Positions 18,180-26,315 of a stretch of 64,000 nucleotides of DNA are shown piece after piece. The stretch's first letter is position 1. The number at the start of each line of letters is the position of its first letter. The DNA lies in the NCBI GenBank assembly GCA_041740995.1, contig JBGSKY010000321.1:14640-78639 (forward strand), read 5' to 3'. The translations under genes and the position numbers were made by a program. Source of the stretch: JBGSKY01 sp041740995 (lineage in GTDB: Bacteria > Planctomycetota > Planctomycetia > Pirellulales > Pirellulaceae). Under the pieces are notes generated by a model, which did no database searches, was not told the DNA's origin, and saw only the letters and a program-made list of their open reading frames with translations.

Positions 18180-19631
18180 TTAGACGTTTGTCGCTTGAAA
18201 GTAAAATTTGAGGAACACATTTCGCGCTAATTGGAGACGATAATCTGAGCTTCCACGAACATCGCTGATCGGCGTAATCTGGCTGGCTGCCAGCTCGCCA
18301 GCCGTTTGCATATTGTCGATCGTCATCGGTTTGCCCACCAAGAACTCTTCGACGGTTTTAAGCCGCATAACCGTTGGGCCGACGGCACCAAACGCGATCG
18401 AAGCGCGGTCGATCAGTTTGCTGGTCTGGTCGACATGAATTCGAATCGCCGCAGTAAAAGTAGAAATATCCATGTCGCGTCGCCGTGAGACTTTGACGAG
18501 CTCAATTTTTTCATCCTGGTTGGGCAGCGGTATTCGAACTTCAGAAATCAGTTCGTCTGACTCCATCGCTAGCTGTTTGTAGCCAGTGTAGAACTGGTTG
18601 ATGTTGACCGTTCGAGCGCCTCTGAGGCTGCTTAAAACGAGCTCACATTCTAAGACGTGCAGCAACGGCAACGAGTCGGCGATTGGGGAAGCATTGGCGA
18701 TGTTTCCGCCGATCGTTCCCATATTGCGGACCTGCGGCGAACCAAAAATCGAAACGATTTCCGCGAAACGAGACAGCTTCGATTCCAACGACGGCAACAT
18801 GTCAGTCCACGTAACGCCGCTCCCAAAAGCGAGAACATCATTCGTAATTTTGATCTGCTGCAGTTCTTTAACACGCCCCAAATCGATCATCACATCCGGC
18901 GAGACGCCGCGTTTGTTTATCAGAACGCCCATGTCGGTGCCGCCGGCAATCAAGCGTGACTGTGGAAATTCCGTTCGCAGTTCTAACGCCCGTCTCAGTG
19001 TCGTGGGCGAATAAACTCTCTTCAGACCATCGTCGGCTTGGGCAGTCAGAGCCAACTCTTCGTCGTCGTGTGATACGTACTGTTCCCAAAGCCCTTGCGA
19101 TGGATATTGCTGGTCGACCGAGCGATAGTTCGCTTGCTCGACCGCTTCGCAAGCTGACAGAATCGGAGCATATCCGGTGCAGCGACATAGATTTCCGCTC
19201 AATTCTGTTCGCCAGTCAGGCTCACAATGACCACTCTCGCCGGCGAGCTGTGCTTCTAGGACACCGCTCATTGCGACCACAAATCCCGGCGTGCAAAATC
19301 CGCATTGCGAACCATGGCAATCGACCATCGCTTGCTGGACTGGATTGAGCGCGTTAGGTCGTCCTAAGCCTTCGACCGTTACGAGATGACAACCATCCAG
19401 CTGGAACAAAAATGCGATGCAAGAATCGATCGACTTATACGATGGCTGTTCTTTTGCGCTCAATCTCGCCATCAAAACGCTGCACGAACCGCAGTCGCCT
19501 TCCTCGCAGACAATTTTCGTCCCCGTCAGCCGTTGATGGCGTCGAAGATAGTCGCTGAGCGATCGAAGCGCGTCATTGCTGTGGACTTGATGGCGTTGGC
19601 CGTTGATAAAGAACAGTACGTGATCTCGCAT
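18180..19631 (-). CDS. xdhA: xanthine dehydrogenase, FAD and 2Fe-2S subunit
   Basis: The small subunit that passes electrons from molybdenum through two 2Fe-2S clusters to FAD. The N-terminal plant-type ferredoxin carries CEEGDCGSC and a fourth Cys downstream. The second cluster domain carries CGFCTPGFV and GNLCRCTGY. The FAD domain (from about residue 205) contains RLIAGGTDMGVL, GSPQVRNMGTIGGNIANASPI and a C-terminal CO dehydrogenase flavoprotein-like end. At 483 residues it is the usual XdhA size. It starts at 19631 and is divergent from the allantoate amidohydrolase gene, sharing a 79-bp promoter region, so the two may be co-regulated. Confidence 0.95.
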   Translation of the reverse strand: MRDHVLFFINGQRHQVHSNDALRSLSDYLRRHQRLTGTKIVCEEGDCGSCSVLMARLSAKEQPSYKSIDSCIAFLFQLDGCHLVTVEGLGRPNALNPVQQAMVDCHGSQCGFCTPGFVVAMSGVLEAQLAGESGHCEPDWRTELSGNLCRCTGYAPILSACEAVEQANYRSVDQQYPSQGLWEQYVSHDDEELALTAQADDGLKRVYSPTTLRRALELRTEFPQSRLIAGGTDMGVLINKRGVSPDVMIDLGRVKELQQIKITNDVLAFGSGVTWTDMLPSLESKLSRFAEIVSIFGSPQVRNMGTIGGNIANASPIADSLPLLHVLECELVLSSLRGARTVNINQFYTGYKQLAMESDELISEVRIPLPNQDEKIELVKVSRRRDMDISTFTAAIRIHVDQTSKLIDRASIAFGAVGPTVMRLKTVEEFLVGKPMTIDNMQTAGELAASQITPISDVRGSSDYRLQLARNVFLKFYFQATNV

Positions 19632-19710
19632 AGACTATTTTATAAACTGCGGTTGTGACGGTTGCACGGGAGAAAATTCGACGTGATGTAAATTCCGATA
19701 AAATGAATGG

Positions 19711-21054
19711 ATGTACAGACGCGCTGGTCAGTCCAAGCCAACTTTGTTAGAACCGTCTTTTCAACTATCCGAATATTCAGGGAATTTCGCAACTGTGCAA
19801 AATGCTTTTAACTTAGCCATCGCGCCTGGCTTCAACGATCTCGCCCACCGCGTCATGCTAAGGTGCGACAGTCTGGCCCAGTGCACTGAGACTGACGGAA
19901 TGATTACCCGTACATTCTGTTCAGGAGCTATGGCGTCGGCACACCACGAATTAAAAGACTGGATGAACAAAGCGGGTTTGAACGTTCGGATGGATGCTGC
20001 TTGCAACTTGATTGGCAGCACATCAACGGACGACACACGACCAAGGCTGTTGATTGGCTCGCATATCGACACGGTTCCAAACGGCGGTAAGTACGATGGC
20101 GCGCTTGGGATTGTAATCGGCATTGCATTGATCGAAGCGCTAAGCGAACGGGTTGCCCAGCTTCCGTTCGCCATTGAAGTGATCGCTTTTTCAGAAGAGG
20201 AGGGCGTTCGATTTCGCTCCCCGTATATTGGATCTCGAGCGCTGGCAGGATGCTTTGACCCAACGCTGCTTGAACGCACCGACGATCGAGGCATATCTCT
20301 AAAAGACGTTGTAAAAACGTTTGGTGGCAACCCTGACCAACTGACTGCCATGGGAGAAGCCCGAGGAGCATTACTTGCGTTCATCGAGCCGCACATTGAA
20401 CAGGGCCCAGTCCTCGAATCTGAAGGCCAAGCGCTCGGCGTGGTAACTGGCATTGCGGGACAGACTCGCGTCACGGCTCGATTTGTCGGTCGAGCTTCCC
20501 ATGCGGGAACGACACCGATGAATCTACGCTCGGACGCTTTGGCCGCCGCGGCAAGTTGGATTTCGATCGTCGAGTCACTAGCCAAATCACGGCCGGGACT
20601 ACTCGCCACAGTCGGCCATTTACTGGTTTCGCCCAACGTGCCGAATGTTATACCGGGTGAAGTCGCAGTGCGACTGGATGCTCGGCACATGGACGATCGT
20701 CAACGTGCACTAGCGGTCGCTGACTTGCGAAATGCGGCTGAGGGGCTGGCTGTACAGCGGGGGCTGGAATTTTTCTGGGAACGCGTTGAAGATCAACCGG
20801 CAATTCCGACTGACGAACGGTTAAGCGACCTACTTGCTGACGCAATGGATGAACTTTCAATGCCCGTTCGGCGGCTACAAAGCGGTGCAGGCCATGATGC
20901 AGTAATTATGTCGCAGATCGCACCAACGGCGATGCTTTTCCTTCGCTCTCCCGGCGGCATTAGCCATCATCCCGAGGAGAGCGTTAGTCAATCGGACGTC
21001 GAACAGTCATTGCGAGTGCTATTTAATTTTGTGCAAAAACTTTCGATTAGCTAA
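19711..21054 (+). CDS. allC: allantoate amidohydrolase (AAH/AllC), M20 family
   Basis: Splits allantoate to ureidoglycine, CO2 and ammonia. Motifs are IGSHIDTVPNGGKYDG (metal ligands), the AFSEEEGVRF pair (catalytic Glu and metal Glu), YIGSRALAG, PHIEQGPVLE, GIAGQTR, HAGTTPMNLR, GAGHDA and GGISHHPEE. The SEEEGVRF version and the GIAGQTR and GAGHDAV blocks mark the allantoate-type branch. This separates it from the ureidoglycolate-type paralogue at 4614. The annotated ATG at 19711 gives an N-terminal extension of about 40 residues relative to the family, so a start nearer 19855 (MLRCDSLAQ) is possible. It is divergent from xdhA. Confidence 0.85.
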   Translation: MYRRAGQSKPTLLEPSFQLSEYSGNFATVQNAFNLAIAPGFNDLAHRVMLRCDSLAQCTETDGMITRTFCSGAMASAHHELKDWMNKAGLNVRMDAACNLIGSTSTDDTRPRLLIGSHIDTVPNGGKYDGALGIVIGIALIEALSERVAQLPFAIEVIAFSEEEGVRFRSPYIGSRALAGCFDPTLLERTDDRGISLKDVVKTFGGNPDQLTAMGEARGALLAFIEPHIEQGPVLESEGQALGVVTGIAGQTRVTARFVGRASHAGTTPMNLRSDALAAAASWISIVESLAKSRPGLLATVGHLLVSPNVPNVIPGEVAVRLDARHMDDRQRALAVADLRNAAEGLAVQRGLEFFWERVEDQPAIPTDERLSDLLADAMDELSMPVRRLQSGAGHDAVIMSQIAPTAMLFLRSPGGISHHPEESVSQSDVEQSLRVLFNFVQKLSIS

Positions 21055-21070
21055 ACTCGAAGTCCGATCG

Positions 21071-21113
21071 ACCGAGAACCGTAGCGGCATGGGCGCAAGC
21101 CCTCCGGTGACTT
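21071..21113. repeat. GC-rich imperfect palindrome, REP-like
   Basis: The gap between allC and the HAD gene contains ACCG, then GGGC-GCAA-GCCC, then CCGGT. This is a four-base-pair stem closed by a GCAA loop, nested in an outer ACCG/CGGT pair. Intergenic palindromes of this form (GGCGCAAGCCCTCCGGT-like) are familiar from planctomycete genomes, which is recall and not a search result. No second full copy was found in this window. It could equally serve as a weak transcription stop for allC, although no T-run follows. Confidence 0.35.
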
Positions 21114-21163
21114 GTAAATTCTCTTGCCGAAGAACCGAACAGCTTGCACCGTACCGCTAAAGC

Positions 21164-21745
21164 TTATCGGAACTCTCGGACGTCGACGAAAGACATCCCC
21201 GCGGCTTTGGCAGCGTCAATACCTAGATCGCTGTCTTCGTAAACCAAACAATCCGAAGGCGTTTTGTTCATAAGATTGGCAGCAAGCAGAAAAACGTCTG
21301 GATCAGGTTTGTGCCGTTTCGTATCCTCTGCCGTAACAATCGCGTCGAACCAATCGCCGCAGCCTATCTGATGCAATTGAGCGACGATCGAGGGACGCAA
21401 ACCTCCGCTAGCGACCGCCATTGGTTTGACATGGCGGAATTGTTTGGCGATTTGCCAGACTGGATCGAACGGTCTTACGGTCGATAACAATTGCATGAAC
21501 GCTTCCTCTTTTTCGATAGCCACTTGGGGCACATCAAGTTTAATTGTCGCTTCATCGGCCAAAAGAGCGATGATTTTGTCCGTCGGTACGCCACCTAGCG
21601 CGTAAAAGCGATCGCGGTTAAAATCGATGTTGTGCTGTGACATCGTTTGTTTCCATGCTACATAATGCACCTCCATCGAATCAGTTAATGTGCCATCGCA
21701 ATCAAAAATGAGTGCGGCGAAGTCTTGCGGTTGTTTGATCATCAA
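21164..21745 (-). CDS. HAD-superfamily phosphatase, beta-phosphoglucomutase-like
   Basis: A 193-residue HAD hydrolase with all four motifs: FDCDGTLTDSMEVHY (nucleophile Asp and acid Asp), AVASGG (motif II), the Lys of KRHKPDPDVF (motif III) and VYEDSDLGIDAAKAAG (motif IV). The helical cap after motif I (HYVAWKQTMSQ to VRPFDPVW) is the C1 type of the YqaB/beta-phosphoglucomutase/phosphoglycolate phosphatase group. The substrate is probably a sugar phosphate or phosphoglycolate but cannot be fixed from sequence. It is divergent from the helicase gene at 21787. Confidence 0.85.
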   Translation of the reverse strand: MMIKQPQDFAALIFDCDGTLTDSMEVHYVAWKQTMSQHNIDFNRDRFYALGGVPTDKIIALLADEATIKLDVPQVAIEKEEAFMQLLSTVRPFDPVWQIAKQFRHVKPMAVASGGLRPSIVAQLHQIGCGDWFDAIVTAEDTKRHKPDPDVFLLAANLMNKTPSDCLVYEDSDLGIDAAKAAGMSFVDVREFR

Positions 21746-21786
21746 TAAGTTAACTCTGCTAATTCCTAACGGCTGTCCGGCACAGT

Positions 21787-23868
21787 ATGAATGAAGATCA
21801 AATCAGCGTGCAGTCGATTTTGGGTGCTGGTGGCAGTATCGCTCGCCGGATTAAAGCGTATGAATCACGTTCCGGTCAATTAGAAATGGCCGCCGCCGTC
21901 GAAAAAGCGCTGCAAGACAATAAGCATTTGATCGTCGAAGCAGGGACCGGGACGGGCAAGAGTTTTGCGTATTTAGTCCCCGCCATTCTATATGCTACTC
22001 AAGCCGAAGCTGACTTATTGGAATCTTCTAGTGCCGATGAAAATGATGACGATAAAAAGGAAGCAACCGCAATACGGCGGATCATTATCAGCACGCACAC
22101 GATCAATCTGCAAGAACAATTGATCGCCAAAGATCTACCGCTACTCAACGCCGTCATCCCACGTGAGTTCTCCGCAGTGCTGGCCAAAGGACGCTCGAAT
22201 TACTTTTCGATTCGGCGACTGGCGTTGGCAAACACGCGAGCGACTTTGCTGCTGAGCAACGAAAGTGAGCATGAACAATTGCAACAGGTCATCAAATGGT
22301 CTCGCACGACCAAGGATGGCTCTCGGAGCGATTTGCCATTCCGTCCCTTGGCCAGCGTCTGGGATGAGATCCAAAGCGATTCTAGTAATTGCTTCGGTCG
22401 CTCGTGTGACCATCATGGCAAGTGCTTTTATTTTCAAGCTCGGCGACGAGTCCAAAACGCCCAGATCATCGTCGTCAATCACGCACTCTTTTTCAGTGAC
22501 CTCGCGCTCCGTCAATTGGGAGCCAATATTCTGCCCGACTACGATGCGGTCATTTTTGATGAGTGCCACACATTGGAATCAGTTGCCAGCGATCACTTGG
22601 GCATTCAAGTGTCAACCAGCCAGATCGATTACACACTTCGAAAGCTGTACAACCCTCAACACAATAAAGGACTACTCGTCTCTTTGGGCTTGAACAATCT
22701 AAGTCAACAGGTTTTTCGATGCATGGAAATCATCGACGATTTGGTTGCTGACCTACATGGCTTTCTAGCTGCTAATCCAAACGGAAATGGCCGCGTGCGT
22801 CAAAGCGACATTGTCGTCAATAAAATCAGCCAACCGCTGATCGATCTATCCAAAGAGCTGTTTCGCTTCGGCGAGAAACATCCACAACCAAGCACTCGCC
22901 AAGACTTGGTCTCGGCCAGCGAGCGATTGAACGTTCTTGCGGAATCGATCGATTCTTGGATCGGCCAAAAACAAACCGACGATGTTTATTGGCTGGAGAT
23001 GAAACAAGGGCGTGGTGGCTGGCGAGCTCTGATGCGGTCGTCACCAATCGATATCAGTGCAACCTTGAAGAAGACTTTGTTTGGCAAAGGTCCGACTGCG
23101 ATTTTGACATCGGCCACCATCGGCACATCGGAATCGACGGCGGCAAGTCGGGCGTCAAAAACTGCACCTTTCAGCTTCTTTCAGACACGTATCGGATTGA
23201 ACAAGTCGTCCACACTGCAAGTCGCCAGTCCCTTCAACTATGAACGCCAAGTCGAGCTTGTTTTGTTGCGTGACGTACCCGACCCATCAAGCGATCGAAT
23301 TGCCTTCGAAGCGATGCTGCCGGGCTTGATTCGCCATTTTGCAGGGCTGCATGACGGCCATACCTTTGCGCTGTTTACTTCGTTCCAGCAACTACGAAAG
23401 GCCGCTGACGAATTGGTACCATGGGCTAATAAAAACAAGCTGGCGATTTACAGCCAAGCCGATGGAACACCGCGTGGACAGTTGCTCGACGCATTTAAAA
23501 CCAATCCGCGTGGCATACTTTTTGGGGCTGACAGCTTTTGGCAGGGCGTTGACGTTCCCGGAGATGCGTTGCGTAATGTGATGATTACCAAACTGCCATT
23601 CGCCGTTCCTGATCACCCGCTGCTGGAAGCAAGACTGGAACGTATCCGCGAAAAGGGCGGAAATCCGTTTGCGGAATATCAAGTTCCGGAAGCCGTCTTG
23701 CGATTACGTCAAGGTTTTGGACGCTTAATACGCACTGCAACCGATTCTGGGATGGTCGTGATCCTCGATCCGCGAGTTCACACCAAACCTTATGGCAAGC
23801 AATTTTTGCAGGCCCTGCCTAAATGCAACGTGACTTATAAAAGTGCGAAGCAAATCTTAAGAGGTTAG
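21787..23868 (+). CDS. DinG/XPD-type superfamily 2 helicase
   Basis: An ATP-dependent 5'-3' DNA helicase of the DinG/YoaA group, 693 residues. The Walker A motif is EAGTGTGKS (51-59), the Walker B is DECH (258-261), VVNHALFFSD precedes it, and the C-terminal motifs are GTPRGQLLDAF, FGADSFWQGVDVPGD, ITKLPFAVPDHP and RQGFGRLIRT. An insert after Walker A (about residues 75-95) is very acidic. Three of the four Fe-S cysteines are present (C202, C207, C213). The first, expected in the GRSNY-motif, is Ser141 (GRSNYFSIRR). Whether a cluster forms is therefore doubtful. It probably helps with R-loop or damaged-fork processing. Confidence 0.9.
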   Translation: MNEDQISVQSILGAGGSIARRIKAYESRSGQLEMAAAVEKALQDNKHLIVEAGTGTGKSFAYLVPAILYATQAEADLLESSSADENDDDKKEATAIRRIIISTHTINLQEQLIAKDLPLLNAVIPREFSAVLAKGRSNYFSIRRLALANTRATLLLSNESEHEQLQQVIKWSRTTKDGSRSDLPFRPLASVWDEIQSDSSNCFGRSCDHHGKCFYFQARRRVQNAQIIVVNHALFFSDLALRQLGANILPDYDAVIFDECHTLESVASDHLGIQVSTSQIDYTLRKLYNPQHNKGLLVSLGLNNLSQQVFRCMEIIDDLVADLHGFLAANPNGNGRVRQSDIVVNKISQPLIDLSKELFRFGEKHPQPSTRQDLVSASERLNVLAESIDSWIGQKQTDDVYWLEMKQGRGGWRALMRSSPIDISATLKKTLFGKGPTAILTSATIGTSESTAASRASKTAPFSFFQTRIGLNKSSTLQVASPFNYERQVELVLLRDVPDPSSDRIAFEAMLPGLIRHFAGLHDGHTFALFTSFQQLRKAADELVPWANKNKLAIYSQADGTPRGQLLDAFKTNPRGILFGADSFWQGVDVPGDALRNVMITKLPFAVPDHPLLEARLERIREKGGNPFAEYQVPEAVLRLRQGFGRLIRTATDSGMVVILDPRVHTKPYGKQFLQALPKCNVTYKSAKQILRG

Positions 23869-23886
23869 TTCGACGTAATGCGATGC

Positions 23887-24891
23887 TCACGTGGCTAAAC
23901 GCTTTGGCCAGTAAAGCGACGTCCACTGAGCGATTTTTTCAAAGCCATATCGCCGATACAGTTTCATGGCCGGAATGTTTTTTTCATCGACGTAAGTATA
24001 AACGCTTTCCGCTTGCAACTGACGAAGCTGATGCATCGCTTGAGCGATCGTTTCGTGTCCAAGGCCCTGCTGGCGACAACCATCGGCGATGCCCATATAA
24101 GTCAGCTCCCAAATCTGCGGTGCGATGACTGTCAACATATAACCGGCCAGAATAACTGTCTGGTTCGAGCCGCTCTGCGAATCAATCGTTTGCGGTTTAA
24201 TCCACCATTGCGGTAGTGGTACCGAAGACGAAAGGTGTTTTCGGGCGTGCTTGCTGTGAGCAGTTTGCAGATAGCCCGCCATGGTTGATTCGATCGTTCG
24301 CAGCGAGTTCATCAACGGGCAATCCATCGTGTTGGAATAGGTCGCTTCGAGCCATTGCGTGAAAAGTTCGCGATCCGCTGAATCGTATAGCCGCCAGCCG
24401 TCGGCGAGATTCTTGTCGGGAATTTCTGGGCCGACAAGCGGTCGTTGTGGACGTGCTTCCAAGTGATTTAAATCAGCTAGATGTACAAATCCGGCAAGAC
24501 CCAAACAAGCGAGCTCTGCTTTACAGGTCGAGAGCTGCGATGCTTGCAACAACTCTAGATCCCAACGTTGCGATGCCATCGAAGCCAGAGCCTGACACAT
24601 TTGGATCGCCAGCTCGTTTCGCTTTTTTAAGTAGTCCGTCGACGCCGGTGAACGTTCGAACAGACGCGGCCCAGTTAGCAGCGCGATCCTTCCAGGGTAA
24701 TGCAACACGTAAGCCACTGCCGCACACCGGTCGTCAATCATCAAGATCGCGCCCAAAAAATGATTCGGCCCACCCATATCTTCTAGATGGTTGGAAATCA
24801 GCTCGGCGATCGATTCGCAAGTCTCTGGTGATTGATCGTCGAAATAAAGTTTCAGAATCTGGCTTGAATGCTGCCCATCATAAAACTGCAT
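23887..24891 (-). CDS. GNAT-family N-acetyltransferase
   Basis: A 334-residue protein with a C-terminal acetyltransferase fold. The strand ELTYMGIADG leads to the acetyl-CoA loop CRQQGLGHETIAQAM (Q/RxxGxG/A form), and EKNIPAMKLYRRYGFEKIAQW is the typical last helix and strand. The N-terminal 200 residues may be a degenerate GNAT half (AILMIDDRCAAVAYVLHYPGR), giving a tandem arrangement. The substrate is unknown. It converges on the helicase gene, with an 18-bp gap, and is divergent from the PDZ protein gene. Confidence 0.8.
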   Translation of the reverse strand: MQFYDGQHSSQILKLYFDDQSPETCESIAELISNHLEDMGGPNHFLGAILMIDDRCAAVAYVLHYPGRIALLTGPRLFERSPASTDYLKKRNELAIQMCQALASMASQRWDLELLQASQLSTCKAELACLGLAGFVHLADLNHLEARPQRPLVGPEIPDKNLADGWRLYDSADRELFTQWLEATYSNTMDCPLMNSLRTIESTMAGYLQTAHSKHARKHLSSSVPLPQWWIKPQTIDSQSGSNQTVILAGYMLTVIAPQIWELTYMGIADGCRQQGLGHETIAQAMHQLRQLQAESVYTYVDEKNIPAMKLYRRYGFEKIAQWTSLYWPKRLAT

Positions 24892-25052
24892 CCTAAACGT
24901 GGCCTTTTCGCATTGGACTTTTGATTGCTAAAACGATCCGAACAGCGAAGACGTCGGTCAACGAAGGAATACAGTTTCTCATTTGCTCGCTGGACGCCTA
25001 CAATACAAATGTCGATGCATCGTTTCCTTATCAACCGACGAAATATCATAAC

Positions 25053-26174
25053 ATGGCAACTCACCCGCGGATCAAGACCTGTTTGTTCGTCGTCAGCCTA
25101 GTGCTTGTTACGCAAAATGTTCGCTCGCAAGATTATTTCGAGCAATTGCAGCAACGGCTGGGCATCTCGCCGTCTGAACAAGAAGGGAAGGCCAGTCCGA
25201 AACCGCCATCGACTGACAAAACAGCCGAACAGCTACCTCGGCCCGTCCAACCAACATCACCAATTAAGCCGTCCAATCCCGACGTCCCGGCGGTCTCGCC
25301 GGTCCCTTTAGTTTCACCAATCGACCAGTCACCATTCGAAATGCGGATCGATCCAATTCCCCAACCCGAAACCAACGATCGACCTTATGTTGGGATGACC
25401 GTTGAGAAATTGACTGGTGGTGGCATGGGCTTGCGAGTTGTAGAAGTCGCGACTAACTCACCGGCCTGGAAGTCCGGCATCAGCGTGGGCGACACCATCG
25501 TTGCGGTGAACGGAGTCGCGATCAGCGATTTAGATCAATTCGCTGCTGAAATTATGAAGCTTTCGCCGCGAGATATTGTTCAGTTATTGGCGGATCGAAA
25601 TGGACGCACAACGACTCGCAGCGTGGTTTTGGGTTCGGCTAACTTGGCCGCTCGTTCAGGTCAGTTGCCGACTTTGCCACCAGAGCCGATGGATCGCGGC
25701 GAGCTTAGTCCAGATTTGAATTTCCCGCTGTCGGCCGATCGTCCGCCGTTAGGTGTATCGATTGAAAGGTTGACCGAAGCGGCGCGGCAACGTTTTGGAT
25801 TGCCGGTTTACAAAGGCGCTTTGGTAGTCGTTGTCCAACCTAATTCAGTGGCTGAACAGGCCGGACTGCGACCCGGTGATTGTATCGTTGAAATCGATGG
25901 CCGAGTCATCCAATCTGACCAAGAAATGCTAGCGTGGGTTAAACAGTCTCCGAGTTTTCAAAACGTCCCGATTCGATATTTCCGCGGACGTGATTTGGTA
26001 AGCTCTACCTTGCAGACGCCGGCCATAGCGCCGTTGCAGAACGATCGTTACAAACCGCTTAGCGAGCCAGAGGGTCGTCAAGCAGAGTTGCGACAACTGC
26101 AAGCAGAAATTGATCGCTTGCAAATTGAACTTGAGCAAGCCATCGATTCGATGGAATCTTTGAAGAGTCAGTGA
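25053..26174 (+). CDS. exported protein with two PDZ domains
   Basis: It is 373 residues from the ATG at 25053, chosen because MATHPRIKTCLFVVSLVLV-QNVRSQ is a good signal peptide. The frame is open further upstream to 24921. A Pro/Ser-rich linker (about 45-110) precedes the first PDZ (VGMTVEKL, VVEVATNSPAWKSGISVGDTIVAVNG). The second PDZ contains LGVSIERL, VVVVQPNSVAEQAGLRPGDCIVEIDG. The C-terminal 35 residues (LRQLQAEIDRLQIELEQAID) are a coiled coil. There is no protease domain, so it is probably a periplasmic or surface scaffold. The gene ahead of the lipoprotein hydrolase is 141 bp away. Confidence 0.85.
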   Translation: MATHPRIKTCLFVVSLVLVTQNVRSQDYFEQLQQRLGISPSEQEGKASPKPPSTDKTAEQLPRPVQPTSPIKPSNPDVPAVSPVPLVSPIDQSPFEMRIDPIPQPETNDRPYVGMTVEKLTGGGMGLRVVEVATNSPAWKSGISVGDTIVAVNGVAISDLDQFAAEIMKLSPRDIVQLLADRNGRTTTRSVVLGSANLAARSGQLPTLPPEPMDRGELSPDLNFPLSADRPPLGVSIERLTEAARQRFGLPVYKGALVVVVQPNSVAEQAGLRPGDCIVEIDGRVIQSDQEMLAWVKQSPSFQNVPIRYFRGRDLVSSTLQTPAIAPLQNDRYKPLSEPEGRQAELRQLQAEIDRLQIELEQAIDSMESLKSQ

Positions 26175-26315
26175 TCTGCCCGCGATCAAAGATTAGCGAT
26201 CGTCTTCTGTTCCAATCAATTTGCTTAGTCTGGCGGGAAATTCCGCAAGCAAGATTGCGATCATTGGGAAATTTTTGCTACGGTCCAGCGAAATCCATCT
26301 TTTGCCAAGAGAGCA

